Shown piece after piece: positions 25,367 to 34,034 of a stretch of 64,000 nucleotides of DNA. A program made the position numbers and the translations under genes. Every line of letters begins with the position of its first letter. Positions within the stretch are counted from its first letter, which is position 1. The stretch spans positions 124,001 through 188,000 of the forward strand of contig JBAYTR010000005.1 in the NCBI GenBank assembly GCA_041675505.1, given 5' to 3'. The notes under the pieces were generated by a model. That model was not told the DNA's origin, ran no database searches, and saw nothing but the letters and a program-made list of their open reading frames with translations. Origin of the DNA: JAGPCK01 sp041675505 (GTDB lineage: Bacteria > Bacteroidota > Bacteroidia > UKL13-3).

Positions 25367-26176
25367 CTAGTTTTTCTTTTTGTAATATTTTAACGCAGCC
25401 GGCAGATGTTTCTTAATGTCGGCAATTCGATTGGCATCACTGGGGTGAGTGCTCAAAAACTCATCAGGTTTTTGTCCGCCTGATTTTTTTGACATGCGTT
25501 GCCAGAAATCAACTGCAACGGCCGGATTGTATCCTGCTGCAGCCATAAAAGATAAGCCCAATTGGTCGGCTTCACTCTCATGACTTCTTGAAAAAGGCAA
25601 CATAACACCAACGGTTGAACCCACACCATAAGCGGCTAAAAACAATTGTTGTGTTTCAGCAGGTTTACTGCTTAAGGCCACTGCCAGTGCCACACCTCCC
25701 AATTGTTGCATAATACCCTGGCTCATGCGTTCACTTCCGTGGCGGGCAATGGCATGTGCTACTTCATGTCCCATCACCACAGCTAAACCTTCTTCATCCA
25801 TTGTTATGGGCAGAATGCCGGTATACACCACCACTTTTCCTCCGGGCATGCACCAGGCGTTCACTTCTTTGCTTTCAATGAGGTTAAATTCCCATTTAAA
25901 GTCTTTGAGCATGCTGCCTTGTTTTTTCTCATTTAAAATTTGCGCTACTGCTTTGGAAATATTTTCACCTACCCGTTTCACCATCTCTGCATCAGGTGAG
26001 TTACGAATAACCCTGTTCGATTTGATGAAAGAATTGTACTCCTTAAAACTCATGGAATTAATTTCACTGTCAGAAATCAGGTTGAGTTGTCTTCTGCCGG
26101 TAAGCGGAACTTTTTTGCAGGCAATGATTATGCTTGATAGCACCAATACCCATAGAAGCGTTTTCTTTAATGTCAT
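25367..26176 (-). CDS. M48 family metallopeptidase, lipoprotein
   Basis: The 269-residue protein has a lipoprotein signal (lipidated C20 in IIACKK), followed by the TGRRQLNLISDSE block seen in the BepA/LoiP-like M48 group. The zinc site is HEVAH (137-141) with the third ligand in SHESEADQLG (E202). These periplasmic peptidases degrade or help assemble outer-membrane proteins. It has no C-terminal TPR domain, so it is closer to LoiP/YcaL than to BepA. It is convergent with the propeller pair. Confidence 0.9.
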   Translation of the reverse strand: MTLKKTLLWVLVLSSIIIACKKVPLTGRRQLNLISDSEINSMSFKEYNSFIKSNRVIRNSPDAEMVKRVGENISKAVAQILNEKKQGSMLKDFKWEFNLIESKEVNAWCMPGGKVVVYTGILPITMDEEGLAVVMGHEVAHAIARHGSERMSQGIMQQLGGVALAVALSSKPAETQQLFLAAYGVGSTVGVMLPFSRSHESEADQLGLSFMAAAGYNPAVAVDFWQRMSKKSGGQKPDEFLSTHPSDANRIADIKKHLPAALKYYKKKN

Positions 26177-26250
26177 AGTGTTTCTTAAAATGCAAATTTA
26201 CTAATACTTGAAATGGTTCAATGTGTTAACTTGCAAACAAAAAAAGTGCC

Positions 26251-27903
26251 TTGAAAAATATATTACTCCTGATTACCTGCGCGGTATTGCTCTTTTTCCC
26301 TTTTTTGGGGGCAGTTCACTTGTTTGACTGGGACGAAATTAATTTTGCCGAGTGCTCCCGTGAGATGTTGGCGACCGGTGACTATCTGCGCGTTTACATC
26401 GACTTTCAGCCGTTTTGGGAGAAGCCTCCTTTGTTTTTTTGGATGCAAAGTGCAGCGATGAAAATTTTCGGGGTAAATGAATATGCCGCTCGTTTTCCCA
26501 ATGCAATATGCGGAGTAGTTACGCTGATAACTATTTATCTGGTTGGTAAAAAACTTTCCGGGATGCGTTTCGGCTTGCTGTGGGCATTGGCTTTTGCAGG
26601 TTCATTGTTTCCCAATATGTATTTCAAATCGGGCATTATTGACCCGTGGTTTAATTTGTTCATTTTCCTTGGACTGTGGAACTTCATTCAATATGTGTGG
26701 AAACGTAACCATATGGAGATAGTTAACCTGAAATACCAACCGTGGCAATACGCTATACTGTCGGGTATATTTATCGGGTTGGCTATGCTTACCAAAGGCC
26801 AGGTGGCTTTAGTGATTTTTGGTTTGAGTGTATTGGTATACTGGATTACGATACGTTTCAAAATGTTTTTTAGTTGGGCACATGTTCTTTTATTTCTTGT
26901 GTTTGCTGTTTTAACTATGTCGGTGTGGTTTGGCTATGAATCCATCAAAAACGGTCCCTGGTTTTTGCAGGAGTTTATTACGTATCAAATCAGGTTGTTC
27001 TCCACCCACGATGCCGGCCATAAAGGATTTCCGGGATATCATTATGTGGTATTATTACTGGGCTGTTTTCCGGCTTCGGTACTGGCTATTCCATCGTTTT
27101 TTAAATCAAAGGATATCACCACACAGGAGCAGGACATGAAAAAATGGATGCTCATCTTATTTTGGGTAGTTACCATTTTGTTCAGTATTGTGAAGTCACG
27201 GATAATACATTACTCCTCTATGGCCTGGTTTCCTGTTACCTTTTTAGGAGCGTTTACTGTAAACCAACTGCTCGAAAACAGAATGCAATGGAAACTTTAC
27301 ATCACCATTATTGTTGGTACTATCGGTTCTGTGGTGGCTTTATTATTTACGGTGTTCCCGTTTGTAGCCATGAACATTAAAAAGCTCATTCCTTATGTAA
27401 AAGATGAATTTGCCCAGGGTAATATGGAAGCTGATGTGCATTGGAGTGGTTTCGAAAGTTTAATAGGTATAGTATATTTTGTGTTGGTATGGAAAGCACT
27501 TATCTGGTTTAAAAACGGACAGGTTTCCAAGGCTGCCTACAGTTTGTTCGGGGGCACAGCGCTTACCATCTTTTTTGCTGCAGCTATTGTAGTGCCTAAA
27601 GTGGAGCGCTACTCACAAGGTGCTTCCATTGATTTTTTGAAAGAACGGGCAGGAGAGGAGTGTTATGTTCAGGTACTTGGCTTTAAGAGTTACGCCCACC
27701 TTTTTTATACTCAAAAACCCAAGCCTGTTGAACCCCGGACCGCAGACTTAAATTGGCTGTTGCAGGGAGACATTGATAAGCCGGTGTATTTTGTGAGTAA
27801 AGTAGATCGAATTAAAAACTTTGAGCAATACACGCAACTAAAAGAACTTTACCGTAAAAATGGTTTTGTGTTTTTGAAAAGAGAAGTACCCGTTGCAGAG
27901 TAG
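26251..27903 (+). CDS. family 39 (ArnT/PMT-like) glycosyltransferase
   Basis: The 550-residue integral membrane protein has about 11-12 hydrophobic segments. The catalytic acidic pair typical of PMT/ArnT sits in the first periplasmic loop (FDWDEINFAECSREML, residues 25-40), followed by PFWEKPPLFFWMQ. Enzymes of this type take a sugar from an undecaprenyl or polyprenyl phosphate donor and add it to lipid A, a glycan or a protein on the outer face of the inner membrane. The acceptor here is unknown. The start is a TTG at 26251; the hydrophobic first helix begins right after it, and no ATG precedes the active site. Confidence 0.85.
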   Translation: MKNILLLITCAVLLFFPFLGAVHLFDWDEINFAECSREMLATGDYLRVYIDFQPFWEKPPLFFWMQSAAMKIFGVNEYAARFPNAICGVVTLITIYLVGKKLSGMRFGLLWALAFAGSLFPNMYFKSGIIDPWFNLFIFLGLWNFIQYVWKRNHMEIVNLKYQPWQYAILSGIFIGLAMLTKGQVALVIFGLSVLVYWITIRFKMFFSWAHVLLFLVFAVLTMSVWFGYESIKNGPWFLQEFITYQIRLFSTHDAGHKGFPGYHYVVLLLGCFPASVLAIPSFFKSKDITTQEQDMKKWMLILFWVVTILFSIVKSRIIHYSSMAWFPVTFLGAFTVNQLLENRMQWKLYITIIVGTIGSVVALLFTVFPFVAMNIKKLIPYVKDEFAQGNMEADVHWSGFESLIGIVYFVLVWKALIWFKNGQVSKAAYSLFGGTALTIFFAAAIVVPKVERYSQGASIDFLKERAGEECYVQVLGFKSYAHLFYTQKPKPVEPRTADLNWLLQGDIDKPVYFVSKVDRIKNFEQYTQLKELYRKNGFVFLKREVPVAE

Positions 27904-28067
27904 TAATACATGCAATAGCCTCTGTGTTTTAAGGTTATTCGTGTTTGTTTTGCAAGCCTACGCAGTTGGCAATTGGTTTAGAAGCTAAGATAATAAAGTG
28001 TTTAAACGAGACGCTGAATTTAAGAATGGTAAAGGCAATTGTCGAGTTTTGTTATAGGCAGTGGTTT
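27904..28067 (-). other. intergenic, possible half of an attC-like element
   Basis: Between two convergent genes. On the minus strand, close after the stop of the MORN-like gene, comes ACTGCCTATAACA, almost the same as the string after the first gene of the window (ACTGGCTATAACA). No matching right-hand arm is seen. No terminator-like hairpin with a T run was found in the gap. Confidence 0.3.
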
Positions 28068-28640
28068 TCAGTAGGCCTCCATGAAAAAGGTCAAGTTGTC
28101 ATGATAGGAGGTGTAATATTTTAGTCCACCGTCATTAAAAGACTTTACTTGCCACTTTTGTTTCTTTATGTCAAATGTAGCGAGGGCACCGATTCTATTA
28201 TCTTTATAGAATATAACAGGAGACTGAAGGATATCATCAATGTAAAATAGTTCTTTATTAATGTTGGTTTTTCTGAGGCTATTTGTCCATACGCCTTGTT
28301 TTTTACCGTCAATGTAATAGCCACAAATTTTAATCCTGAATTCATATTTTGGGTCACCAACATCTTCGAATATCCATCCATGTGTCCATAAACTGTCGCT
28401 GCCTTTATATTTGACACTTCTCATACTTTTTGTCTGCGAATAACTACTATCATACTCAATCCATTTTCCTTGTTTCAAGCCTCTTTCGTCAACATAATTC
28501 AGAGTGTCTGCTTGTGTTGAGGAACCGGATAAATAAATGATGTAATTTGGATAATGTTTTATAGAGTCCTGTTGTCCAAACGCAAAAAGTGGGCAGTATA
28601 ACACGAAGCAAAATTGTATGTATATGAATAGCTTTATCAT
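28068..28640 (-). CDS. secreted MORN-repeat-like protein
   Basis: The 190-residue protein has a signal peptide (to AFGQQ). It contains YVDERGLKQGKWIEYD and GYYIDGKKQGVW, the 'G..hG.W..Y...G' pattern of MORN-like repeats found in the YwqK-type family of Bacteroidetes secreted proteins, and similar weaker repeats later (DGGLKYYTSYHDN). Role unknown. The start overlaps the PAP2 gene stop by 4 bp, so it is probably translated from the same transcript. AT-rich like the other small genes flanked by CTATAAC strings. Confidence 0.68.
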   Translation of the reverse strand: MIKLFIYIQFCFVLYCPLFAFGQQDSIKHYPNYIIYLSGSSTQADTLNYVDERGLKQGKWIEYDSSYSQTKSMRSVKYKGSDSLWTHGWIFEDVGDPKYEFRIKICGYYIDGKKQGVWTNSLRKTNINKELFYIDDILQSPVIFYKDNRIGALATFDIKKQKWQVKSFNDGGLKYYTSYHDNLTFFMEAY

Positions 28641-29287
28641 TCCCTATGCCTTAGTTTACTCAACAAGCAATCCTCCATCCACATTTTTTGCGGCTTGTTC
28701 AACCAATACACACACACCGTTGCTGAGCATGTTCCGATAAATCCGCCTAGGGTGATATCAGCAAAAAAATGTTGACCTAAGTACAATCTACTGAGTGCAG
28801 AAAAGATAGCCAACAACAGAAAAACAGGTTGCCATTTTTTATTGGTTACTATTAAGCTGCACAGGCAGGCAATGGCAAATACAGTTGTGGCATGGCCGGA
28901 AGGAAAGCTGTTCATCATATACAATTCTGTACCGTTTACCGTTTGTACCTCTTGTATGCCCTCAAAGAATTTTGCCGGACGAGGTTCATGAAACACTATT
29001 CTTTTCAAACTTTGTGTAACGGCCGATGACAGGGCATAAGCTGCAGCTCCCATTAAGGCATAACGGTATTTGATAAAGAGTAGGAATACAATAAGTGCAA
29101 TAAAAAATAATCCATCACCCAGGTGTGTGGCCGGAGCGTAAAAGATATCGGCCAGTGAAGAACGGTTGCTGTTAATAAAAAAGAAGAGTTCTGCTTTGTT
29201 CCAGATTATAAGAGCACTAATCGAAATTAATGCCCACACCATATACAGATTGAAGAATATTTTGTTGCGTTGGTACAGTTCGTTCAT
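28637..29287 (-). CDS. PAP2-family phosphatase
   Basis: This 216-residue membrane protein has about six hydrophobic helices and the three-part acid phosphatase signature: K95-(x)7-R103P104 in KRIVFHEPRP, PSGH (129-132) and R167-(x)5-H173-(x)3-D177 in SRLYLGQHFFAD. Family members remove phosphate from lipid substrates such as phosphatidic acid, phosphatidylglycerol phosphate or undecaprenyl diphosphate at the outer face of the inner membrane. The substrate cannot be chosen from sequence. Confidence 0.87.
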   Translation of the reverse strand: MNELYQRNKIFFNLYMVWALISISALIIWNKAELFFFINSNRSSLADIFYAPATHLGDGLFFIALIVFLLFIKYRYALMGAAAYALSSAVTQSLKRIVFHEPRPAKFFEGIQEVQTVNGTELYMMNSFPSGHATTVFAIACLCSLIVTNKKWQPVFLLLAIFSALSRLYLGQHFFADITLGGFIGTCSATVCVYWLNKPQKMWMEDCLLSKLRHRE

Positions 29288-29341
29288 CAGTTCAAAAGTG
29301 CAATTAATCGGTTTAATTTACATCACATAAAAATATATGTA

Positions 29342-29352
29342 TTGATAATCAA
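29342..29352. promoter_or_regulatory. possible PadR operator
   Basis: TTGATAATCAA is a perfect 11-bp palindrome flanked on both sides by TATATGTA-like strings, 66 bp before the PadR gene. PadR proteins often bind ATGT/ACAT-type palindromes in their own promoters; the link here is inferred from position only. Confidence 0.3.
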
Positions 29353-29417
29353 GTATATGTAAAATATTATAGTATTATGTATTGCAAAGTACTGTTTAAA
29401 AGATAGATCTTTGTGCC

Positions 29418-29759
29418 ATGAATTTAGAGAACTCCAAAGCGCAAATGAGAAAGGGAATACTGGAGTATTGTATTTTGTCTATCATCTCTACGGGTGAGGT
29501 ATACGCAACTGATATAATCGGTCAGTTAAAAGATGCCCGCTTAATTGTAGTGGAAGGCACATTGTACCCATTATTAACCCGCTTAAAAAACGATGGCCTG
29601 CTCAATTACCAGTGGGTCGAATCCAAATCCGGTCCGCCACGCAAGTATTTTACACTTACTCCAACTGGCGAACAATTCTTACAGGAGCTTCAGAAAACCT
29701 GGGGCGAACTGGTATACGCAGTTGAACAATCCACTAATAACCGTACAAATAACCCATAA
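29418..29759 (+). CDS. PadR family transcriptional regulator
   Basis: This 113-residue winged-helix protein has the PadR layout: an N-terminal helix pair (MRKGILEYCILSIIS), a recognition region (GTLYPLLTRLKNDGLL) and the wing ESKSGPPRKYFTLT, ending in one dimerisation helix (PadR subfamily 2 size). It probably represses its own operon until a signal is sensed. The downstream PspC/DUF2807 gene begins 5 bp later, a pairing common in Bacteroidetes. Confidence 0.9.
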   Translation: MNLENSKAQMRKGILEYCILSIISTGEVYATDIIGQLKDARLIVVEGTLYPLLTRLKNDGLLNYQWVESKSGPPRKYFTLTPTGEQFLQELQKTWGELVYAVEQSTNNRTNNP

Positions 29760-29764
29760 CAAAC

Positions 29765-31981
29765 ATGAATAAGATTATCACTATCAACATCAGCGGCATT
29801 GTATTCAGCATAGATGAACAAGCCTATGATATGCTCAGGCAGTATATTGAGCGTTTGCGTGCTCATTTCAAAACCACTGACGGAGGCAATGAAATTATCA
29901 ACGATATAGAAGGTCGTATTGCTGAATTGTTGCAAAGCCGCTTAGCTAGCGGTAAACAATTTATTGACGATAACGATGTAAAAGAGGTGATGGCCGTAAT
30001 GGGTGATCCTTCGCAAATGAACATGGAGGAGGAAGACTCCTCTTCAGACAATAAGCAGCAAGCATATTCTGCCGGTAACAGCACCGCAGAAAAAAGGTTG
30101 TTCCGCAACCCGGATGACAGGGTGCTGGGTGGTGTTTGCTCCGGCCTGGGTGCTTATTTTGGCATTGATTCGGTTTGGATACGTTTAGGATTTGCCTTTG
30201 CTTTTTTCTTTGCCGGTTCAGGCCTGTTGCTGTACATCATATTGTGGGCCGTAATTCCTGAAGCAAAAACTGTTTCTGAAAGATTGCAAATGAAAGGCGA
30301 GCGGGTTGACATCAACAACATTGAAAAAAAAATAAAAGATGAGTTCAAAGTGGTGGAAGACAAGTTCAAGGATTTTGCCAGCAACAACAAACCCAAAGCC
30401 ACCAATGTAGTACAAAAATTAGTGCACGTGTTGGCCACCATTATTATCGGTTTCGCCCAAATTCTCACGCGCATACTGGGATTTTTTATCACCCTGTTTT
30501 GTGTAGGATTATTTGTGGTAGCTGTAATGGTATTGCTGGGTGTTACCTGGCCGGTATCCTTCTCCCTTTATCCCTTTTTTAGCGTAGTGATTGCCTCACC
30601 TGTTATGCTCTTTCTGGCCATACTGGGTTTTGTGGCACTCATCATTATTCCTTTGGTGTACATGGTTTACATCGGCATTAAGTTGCTCTTTAATATTTCA
30701 GGTTCCAATAAAATGTTCCGGAACATCAGCGCCTCTTCTTTTGGTATAGGCATAGCGTTGTTTCTGGTTAGTTTAATATACATGATCAGCCAGTTTGCGC
30801 ATGATGGTGAAGTAAACAAAACCATTACACTAAAAGCAGCTGATGCGGATACCTTGTATGTAAATGTAAAAGCATTTTCAACTGAACTCAACAAACGGAA
30901 AGTGTACCGGGCCGGTAGTATTCGTTTGCAGGTGTACAACGATGATGCTTTTTTGATTGAGCAGGTTGACTTACAAGTATCGGAATCACGTGACGGTAAA
31001 TTCGGATTGGTTCAGAATATTGTTTCGCAAGGTTCTTCTGTTACCGATGCTGAAGCTTCAGCTAAAGAAATACAACCTGAAATTTCGCAGCATGATTCAG
31101 GTGTCGTATTACCATCGGGTTATTTATTGCCTGTTACCGGTAAGTACCGGAAGCAACAGGTTACGTATACACTGCTTGTGCCCAAAGGCAAAACGGTAGT
31201 ATTTGAAGATGGTGCTGACGCTATTTATGGCAACACGGCCGGAGTGAGTGAAAACACCACCTGGCAAATGACCGAGAACGGATTTACCTGCATTAAGTGT
31301 GAAGATGTGTCCGGGAGTACGGAAGGCAACTCAGGGTATTACCACCGTAATTTTGATATGGAAGGTTTTAAGGAAATAGTAGCCGAAGGTGTTTTTGAAG
31401 TGAACATTGAACAAGGTAAAGCGTATGGCGTAAAAATAAGTGCCTCTGAAATGGATGTGCTCAACAATGTGCTCATCAACATGAACGGGGATAAGCTTAG
31501 CCTGGGAATGGACAGTAAGTTCAAACACATATTTGAATCGTTAGACGGGGAGAAGATTGTAGTAAACATTACTACTCCTGAACTGCGGTCGCTCAAAGCA
31601 AAAGAGGCAACTAAAGTGTATGTTTCCAAGTGGTGGGGCAATGACATCAGTATATCAACAGGCGGAGTGAGCGAAGTGGAGATAAAGGATGTGAATGTTA
31701 AAAAACTACGTCTGGATATGTCGGGTGCGTCTTCTGTTGAATTGGAAGGTTCAGCTAAAGAACTGGATACAGAGGTAGGAGGCACATCTGCTTTAGATGC
31801 CGAAGAATTCAAGTGTGACAATGCCATTGTGCACACATCAGGCGCTGCTAAGGCAACTGTTTTTGTGGAGAGCAGCATCAGGGCCAGAGCCAGCGGAGCC
31901 AGCAGAATTACCTACAAAGGTTCACCTGCCTTTAAGATAAAGAACATTTCAGGTGCGGGCATTATTGAGCCACAAGAGTAA
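29765..31981 (+). CDS. PspC domain and DUF2807 membrane protein
   Basis: The 738-residue protein begins with a small N-terminal domain (MNKIITINISGIVFSI; to about 90). A PspC domain follows (KRLFRNPDDRVLGGVCSGLG and a membrane helix ending VIPEA, about 110-165), then three or four more membrane helices (about 220-345). The C-terminal part (about 530-735) is a DUF2807/head-GIN adhesin-like right-handed beta-helix. PspC domains sense or respond to envelope stress. Placed directly behind PadR and ending at a strong terminator, it is presumably the target of that repressor. Confidence 0.85.
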   Translation: MNKIITINISGIVFSIDEQAYDMLRQYIERLRAHFKTTDGGNEIINDIEGRIAELLQSRLASGKQFIDDNDVKEVMAVMGDPSQMNMEEEDSSSDNKQQAYSAGNSTAEKRLFRNPDDRVLGGVCSGLGAYFGIDSVWIRLGFAFAFFFAGSGLLLYIILWAVIPEAKTVSERLQMKGERVDINNIEKKIKDEFKVVEDKFKDFASNNKPKATNVVQKLVHVLATIIIGFAQILTRILGFFITLFCVGLFVVAVMVLLGVTWPVSFSLYPFFSVVIASPVMLFLAILGFVALIIIPLVYMVYIGIKLLFNISGSNKMFRNISASSFGIGIALFLVSLIYMISQFAHDGEVNKTITLKAADADTLYVNVKAFSTELNKRKVYRAGSIRLQVYNDDAFLIEQVDLQVSESRDGKFGLVQNIVSQGSSVTDAEASAKEIQPEISQHDSGVVLPSGYLLPVTGKYRKQQVTYTLLVPKGKTVVFEDGADAIYGNTAGVSENTTWQMTENGFTCIKCEDVSGSTEGNSGYYHRNFDMEGFKEIVAEGVFEVNIEQGKAYGVKISASEMDVLNNVLINMNGDKLSLGMDSKFKHIFESLDGEKIVVNITTPELRSLKAKEATKVYVSKWWGNDISISTGGVSEVEIKDVNVKKLRLDMSGASSVELEGSAKELDTEVGGTSALDAEEFKCDNAIVHTSGAAKATVFVESSIRARASGASRITYKGSPAFKIKNISGAGIIEPQE

Positions 31982-32004
31982 TCAGTTTTATTGTCGTATA
32001 GCAA

Positions 32005-32037
32005 GGTCGCTGGCTTAAATGCTGGCGGCCTTTTTTT
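32005..32037 (+). terminator. intrinsic terminator of the PadR-PspC operon
   Basis: GGTCGCTGGC (32005-32014) pairs along its full length with GCTGGCGGCC (32021-32030), counting G-U wobbles, over a TTAAAT loop, and is followed by T7. Confidence 0.8.
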
Positions 32038-32079
32038 ATATGTACTATCAAGACACACTTTAACCCGTGGTAAACTCCT

Positions 32080-32196
32080 CTATGTGTCCGGTAGTTATCA
32101 GACTATGTGAGAAAGAAGAAAAACACATAGAAACAAGTCCGATAGTTATCGGACACATAGGGATTTAACTTCAAAAAAAATCTATGTGCCTATGTG
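32080..32196. repeat. nested inverted repeats built on CTATGTG
   Basis: CTATGTG or its complement CACATAG occurs six times in 117 bp (32080, 32103, 32124, 32154, 32182, 32190). The outer pair CTATGTGTCC/GGACACATAG (32080-32089 and 32151-32160) and the inner pair CTATGTG/CACATAG (32103-32109, 32124-32130) nest around an A/G-rich centre. Two similar 18-bp hairpins, GTCCGGTAGTTATCAGAC (32086-32103) and GTCCGATAGTTATCGGAC (32137-32154, perfect), lie between them. No gene fits the 387-bp gap 31982-32368, which otherwise holds only the terminator at 32005. Confidence 0.75.
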
Positions 32197-32368
32197 TTTA
32201 TGAGGGAATATGACAACTACCTATCTATGGTAAATGGAAGAAGGACGCGTACCCGCTTATTTTGAAAAGATAACGCAACATGTTATATGCTAAAAAAAAG
32301 AACAAAAGGTTTGAATTCTTATCTATTCTGCTATTTTTGCCCATCAGACATTCACAATTACTATAACT

Positions 32369-32746
32369 ATGGCTAGAAAAATTATTCGCATGGAGTTTCC
32401 CGTTAAAGCCTCACCGGCTTTGTTGTTCTCCAGCATCAGCTCTCCATCAGGACTATCTCAATGGTTTTGTAATGACGTGGATGTGTACAACGATGAATAC
32501 AAGTTTAAGTGGGACGGGGAAGAGATGCGCGCTAAAATGCTTAAAAAGGTAACCAACAAACTCATTCGTTTTCATTGGGTAGATTCAGAAAATGATGAAT
32601 ACATTGAATTTGAAATTACTCAGGATGAATTAACCAATGACGTGGCCCTTGTAATCACTGATTTTGTAAACGAAAAAGAAGAAAAAGAATCCATTGCCCT
32701 TTGGGATAGCCAGATTCACGATTTAAGAAACTCTTTGGGCGCGTAA
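32369..32746 (+). CDS. START-like domain protein (AHSA1-like)
   Basis: The 125-residue protein fits the START/Bet v 1-like fold of the AHSA1-like group in Bacteroidetes: an N-terminal strand (IIRMEFPVKASPALLF), the helix-turn with SGLSQWFCNDV, then a curved sheet (YKFKWDGEEMRAKML, YIEFEITQDE) and a long C-terminal helix ending RNSLGA. Such domains hold hydrophobic ligands or act as chaperone partners; nothing in the sequence points to a specific ligand. It stands alone between the CTATGTG repeat region and the AT-rich small-gene island. Confidence 0.82.
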   Translation: MARKIIRMEFPVKASPALLFSSISSPSGLSQWFCNDVDVYNDEYKFKWDGEEMRAKMLKKVTNKLIRFHWVDSENDEYIEFEITQDELTNDVALVITDFVNEKEEKESIALWDSQIHDLRNSLGA

Positions 32747-32823
32747 CGTTCACTTTCCACTCGTACGTATTAGTTTTATTTAGACGTCTTTGGTGCAGGC
32801 TAAGGCTAGTAGGTCTTTCTTTT

Positions 32824-33423
32824 TTAATTTGAAAATACCCAGATTAATCTTCTATTAGCTTTGATTCCTTCTTCGCAAATGTCAATTAGTTCTTGAAGGA
32901 TGTCTTTGTATTGTTCAAATTTGTTCTTTGTTTGAACGTAATAAGTTTTATCTCCTACTATCACTTTATTTGAAGCCTTTATCCATTCTAATGGTTTCCA
33001 TCCGTTTTGCCAATAAGTCAAACATAGTTCATGTCTGTGATTGTAGTCGTGGTGAAATCCGTCTATATAGCATTCGTGTCCTTTATAATTAAATCTGTCA
33101 GAGCTACTGCTATAATTCTTATCGTTTTCACTAATAAGATGTGTTAATGGGAAGTTGTTTTGATACTTCTGCAAATAGTCATAAACCTTTTTGAATACAT
33201 CTTTAAGTGTCAAAGGGTCAATATGCCGGTATTTGTCAACCTTGTCATCATATTGGTTATAGTCTGGATAAAGTAGTAGTTGTTCTTCGGGTGTAAGGAA
33301 GTCGTCTAGATTAAAATAGTCAGGATAAGAAGGGCTTATGATTTCGGACATAAAGCTCTTTCCACAGTGCTTTGTGTCGCTTGCAACTGAATCATCAAAA
33401 CCTAAATGTAAAGTTACTCCCAT
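32824..33423 (-). CDS. hypothetical protein, last gene of the repeat-linked array
   Basis: The 199-residue soluble protein is rich in Tyr, Asp and His (FHHDYNHRHELCLTYWQNGW). There is no signal peptide or membrane helix, and I do not recognise a family. The segment HECYIDGFHHDYNHRHE could bind a metal, but this is only an impression. The ATG at 33423 is preceded by CCGTTATAG, the core that ends repeat copy A. It is AT-richer than lon and the START-like gene. Confidence 0.6.
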   Translation of the reverse strand: MGVTLHLGFDDSVASDTKHCGKSFMSEIISPSYPDYFNLDDFLTPEEQLLLYPDYNQYDDKVDKYRHIDPLTLKDVFKKVYDYLQKYQNNFPLTHLISENDKNYSSSSDRFNYKGHECYIDGFHHDYNHRHELCLTYWQNGWKPLEWIKASNKVIVGDKTYYVQTKNKFEQYKDILQELIDICEEGIKANRRLIWVFSN

Positions 33424-33547
33424 AACTTGTTAGCATTGTCTATAACGGCAGAGTGTGAAAAACTCATTCACACTTTGCCATGTAAAACTGCCAATAAATA
33501 GTAAAAAAAGCAAGTATAAAGAATCCTTGTCACAGATTAAGGATAGA
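33424..33547 (-). repeat. attC-like repeat, copy A (right half lost)
   Basis: On the plus strand it begins with TATAACGGCAG. A hairpin follows: GGCA (33447) plus GTGTGAA (33453-33459) against TTCACAC (33467-33473) plus TGCC (33476-33479). Next come the conserved blocks GTAAAACTGCC (33482-33492) and AAAAGCAAGTATAAAGAATCC, then a small stem ATCCTT/AAGGAT (33523-33528, 33539-33544). It matches copies B and C over about 66 bp at roughly 80%. The right end seen in B and C (TGAATGCACACGCGTT) is missing; the coding frame of the neighbouring gene takes its place. On the coding strand the element ends with GTTATAG about 20 bp before the ATG at 33423. Confidence 0.75.
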
Positions 33548-34000
33548 AGTCAGATATTTTAGAATTCGTCTTAACGGTGTGTTTGCTTTATTAATTTCTC
33601 TGCGTGAGGTTGCGTCTAATGAAATTTCGTGTGCTTTAACAACCATCATTCCCGAATTAACTTCAAAACGCCAATTTCTTTCAGTCGGAACTCGTAGAAT
33701 ATTTATGGAAATATTCTCAATTTCATCAAGCAGAATGTCAATTGAAGAAATGTCGTAATATTTGTGATAATTCGTCAATGAAAACTTTTCAGTCCAGCCT
33801 GTTAGATTTAATATTTTATGAGATTTTTCGATTGTTAATTTCTGGTTCGGAACTAATAAAACATAAAAACCTTTACCATCATTGAGAATGTAGTATAAAT
33901 GTCCAATTGTATTTATCGTAATACAGTACGATTTACCCTTGTCCTTAATAGTAGCAAGGTGGGTTCTCAATATATCTATATTCGAGTTTTTCTCTGTCAT
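33530..34000 (-). CDS. hypothetical protein ending inside repeat copy A
   Basis: The 156-residue protein is soluble, with alternating strands and helices (YCITINTIGHLYYILNDGKGFYVLLV) and no family I recognise. Its last seven or so codons (...TSILNL) and the stop lie in the repeat, within the ATCCTTAAT stem, so the C-terminus seems to have been re-cut by the repeat. The region just before its start on the coding strand (ACAAAGTGTATGCGGTAATTAT) looks like an internally deleted form of the element. Confidence 0.6.
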   Translation of the reverse strand: MTEKNSNIDILRTHLATIKDKGKSYCITINTIGHLYYILNDGKGFYVLLVPNQKLTIEKSHKILNLTGWTEKFSLTNYHKYYDISSIDILLDEIENISINILRVPTERNWRFEVNSGMMVVKAHEISLDATSRREINKANTPLRRILKYLTSILNL

Positions 34001-34034
34001 ATAATTACCGCATACACTTTGTTGGCAGCTGTTG

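Noticed and set aside
31339..31878. 179-codon antisense frame inside the DUF2807 gene
   Set aside because: It is the complement of a repetitive Ser/Gly/Thr-rich beta-helix, which leaves the opposite frame open; no independent gene evidence.
32080..32196. CRISPR array
   Set aside because: Repeat units are 7 bp and occur in both orientations with unequal spacing; there are no regular 25-40 bp repeats with unique spacers and no cas genes.
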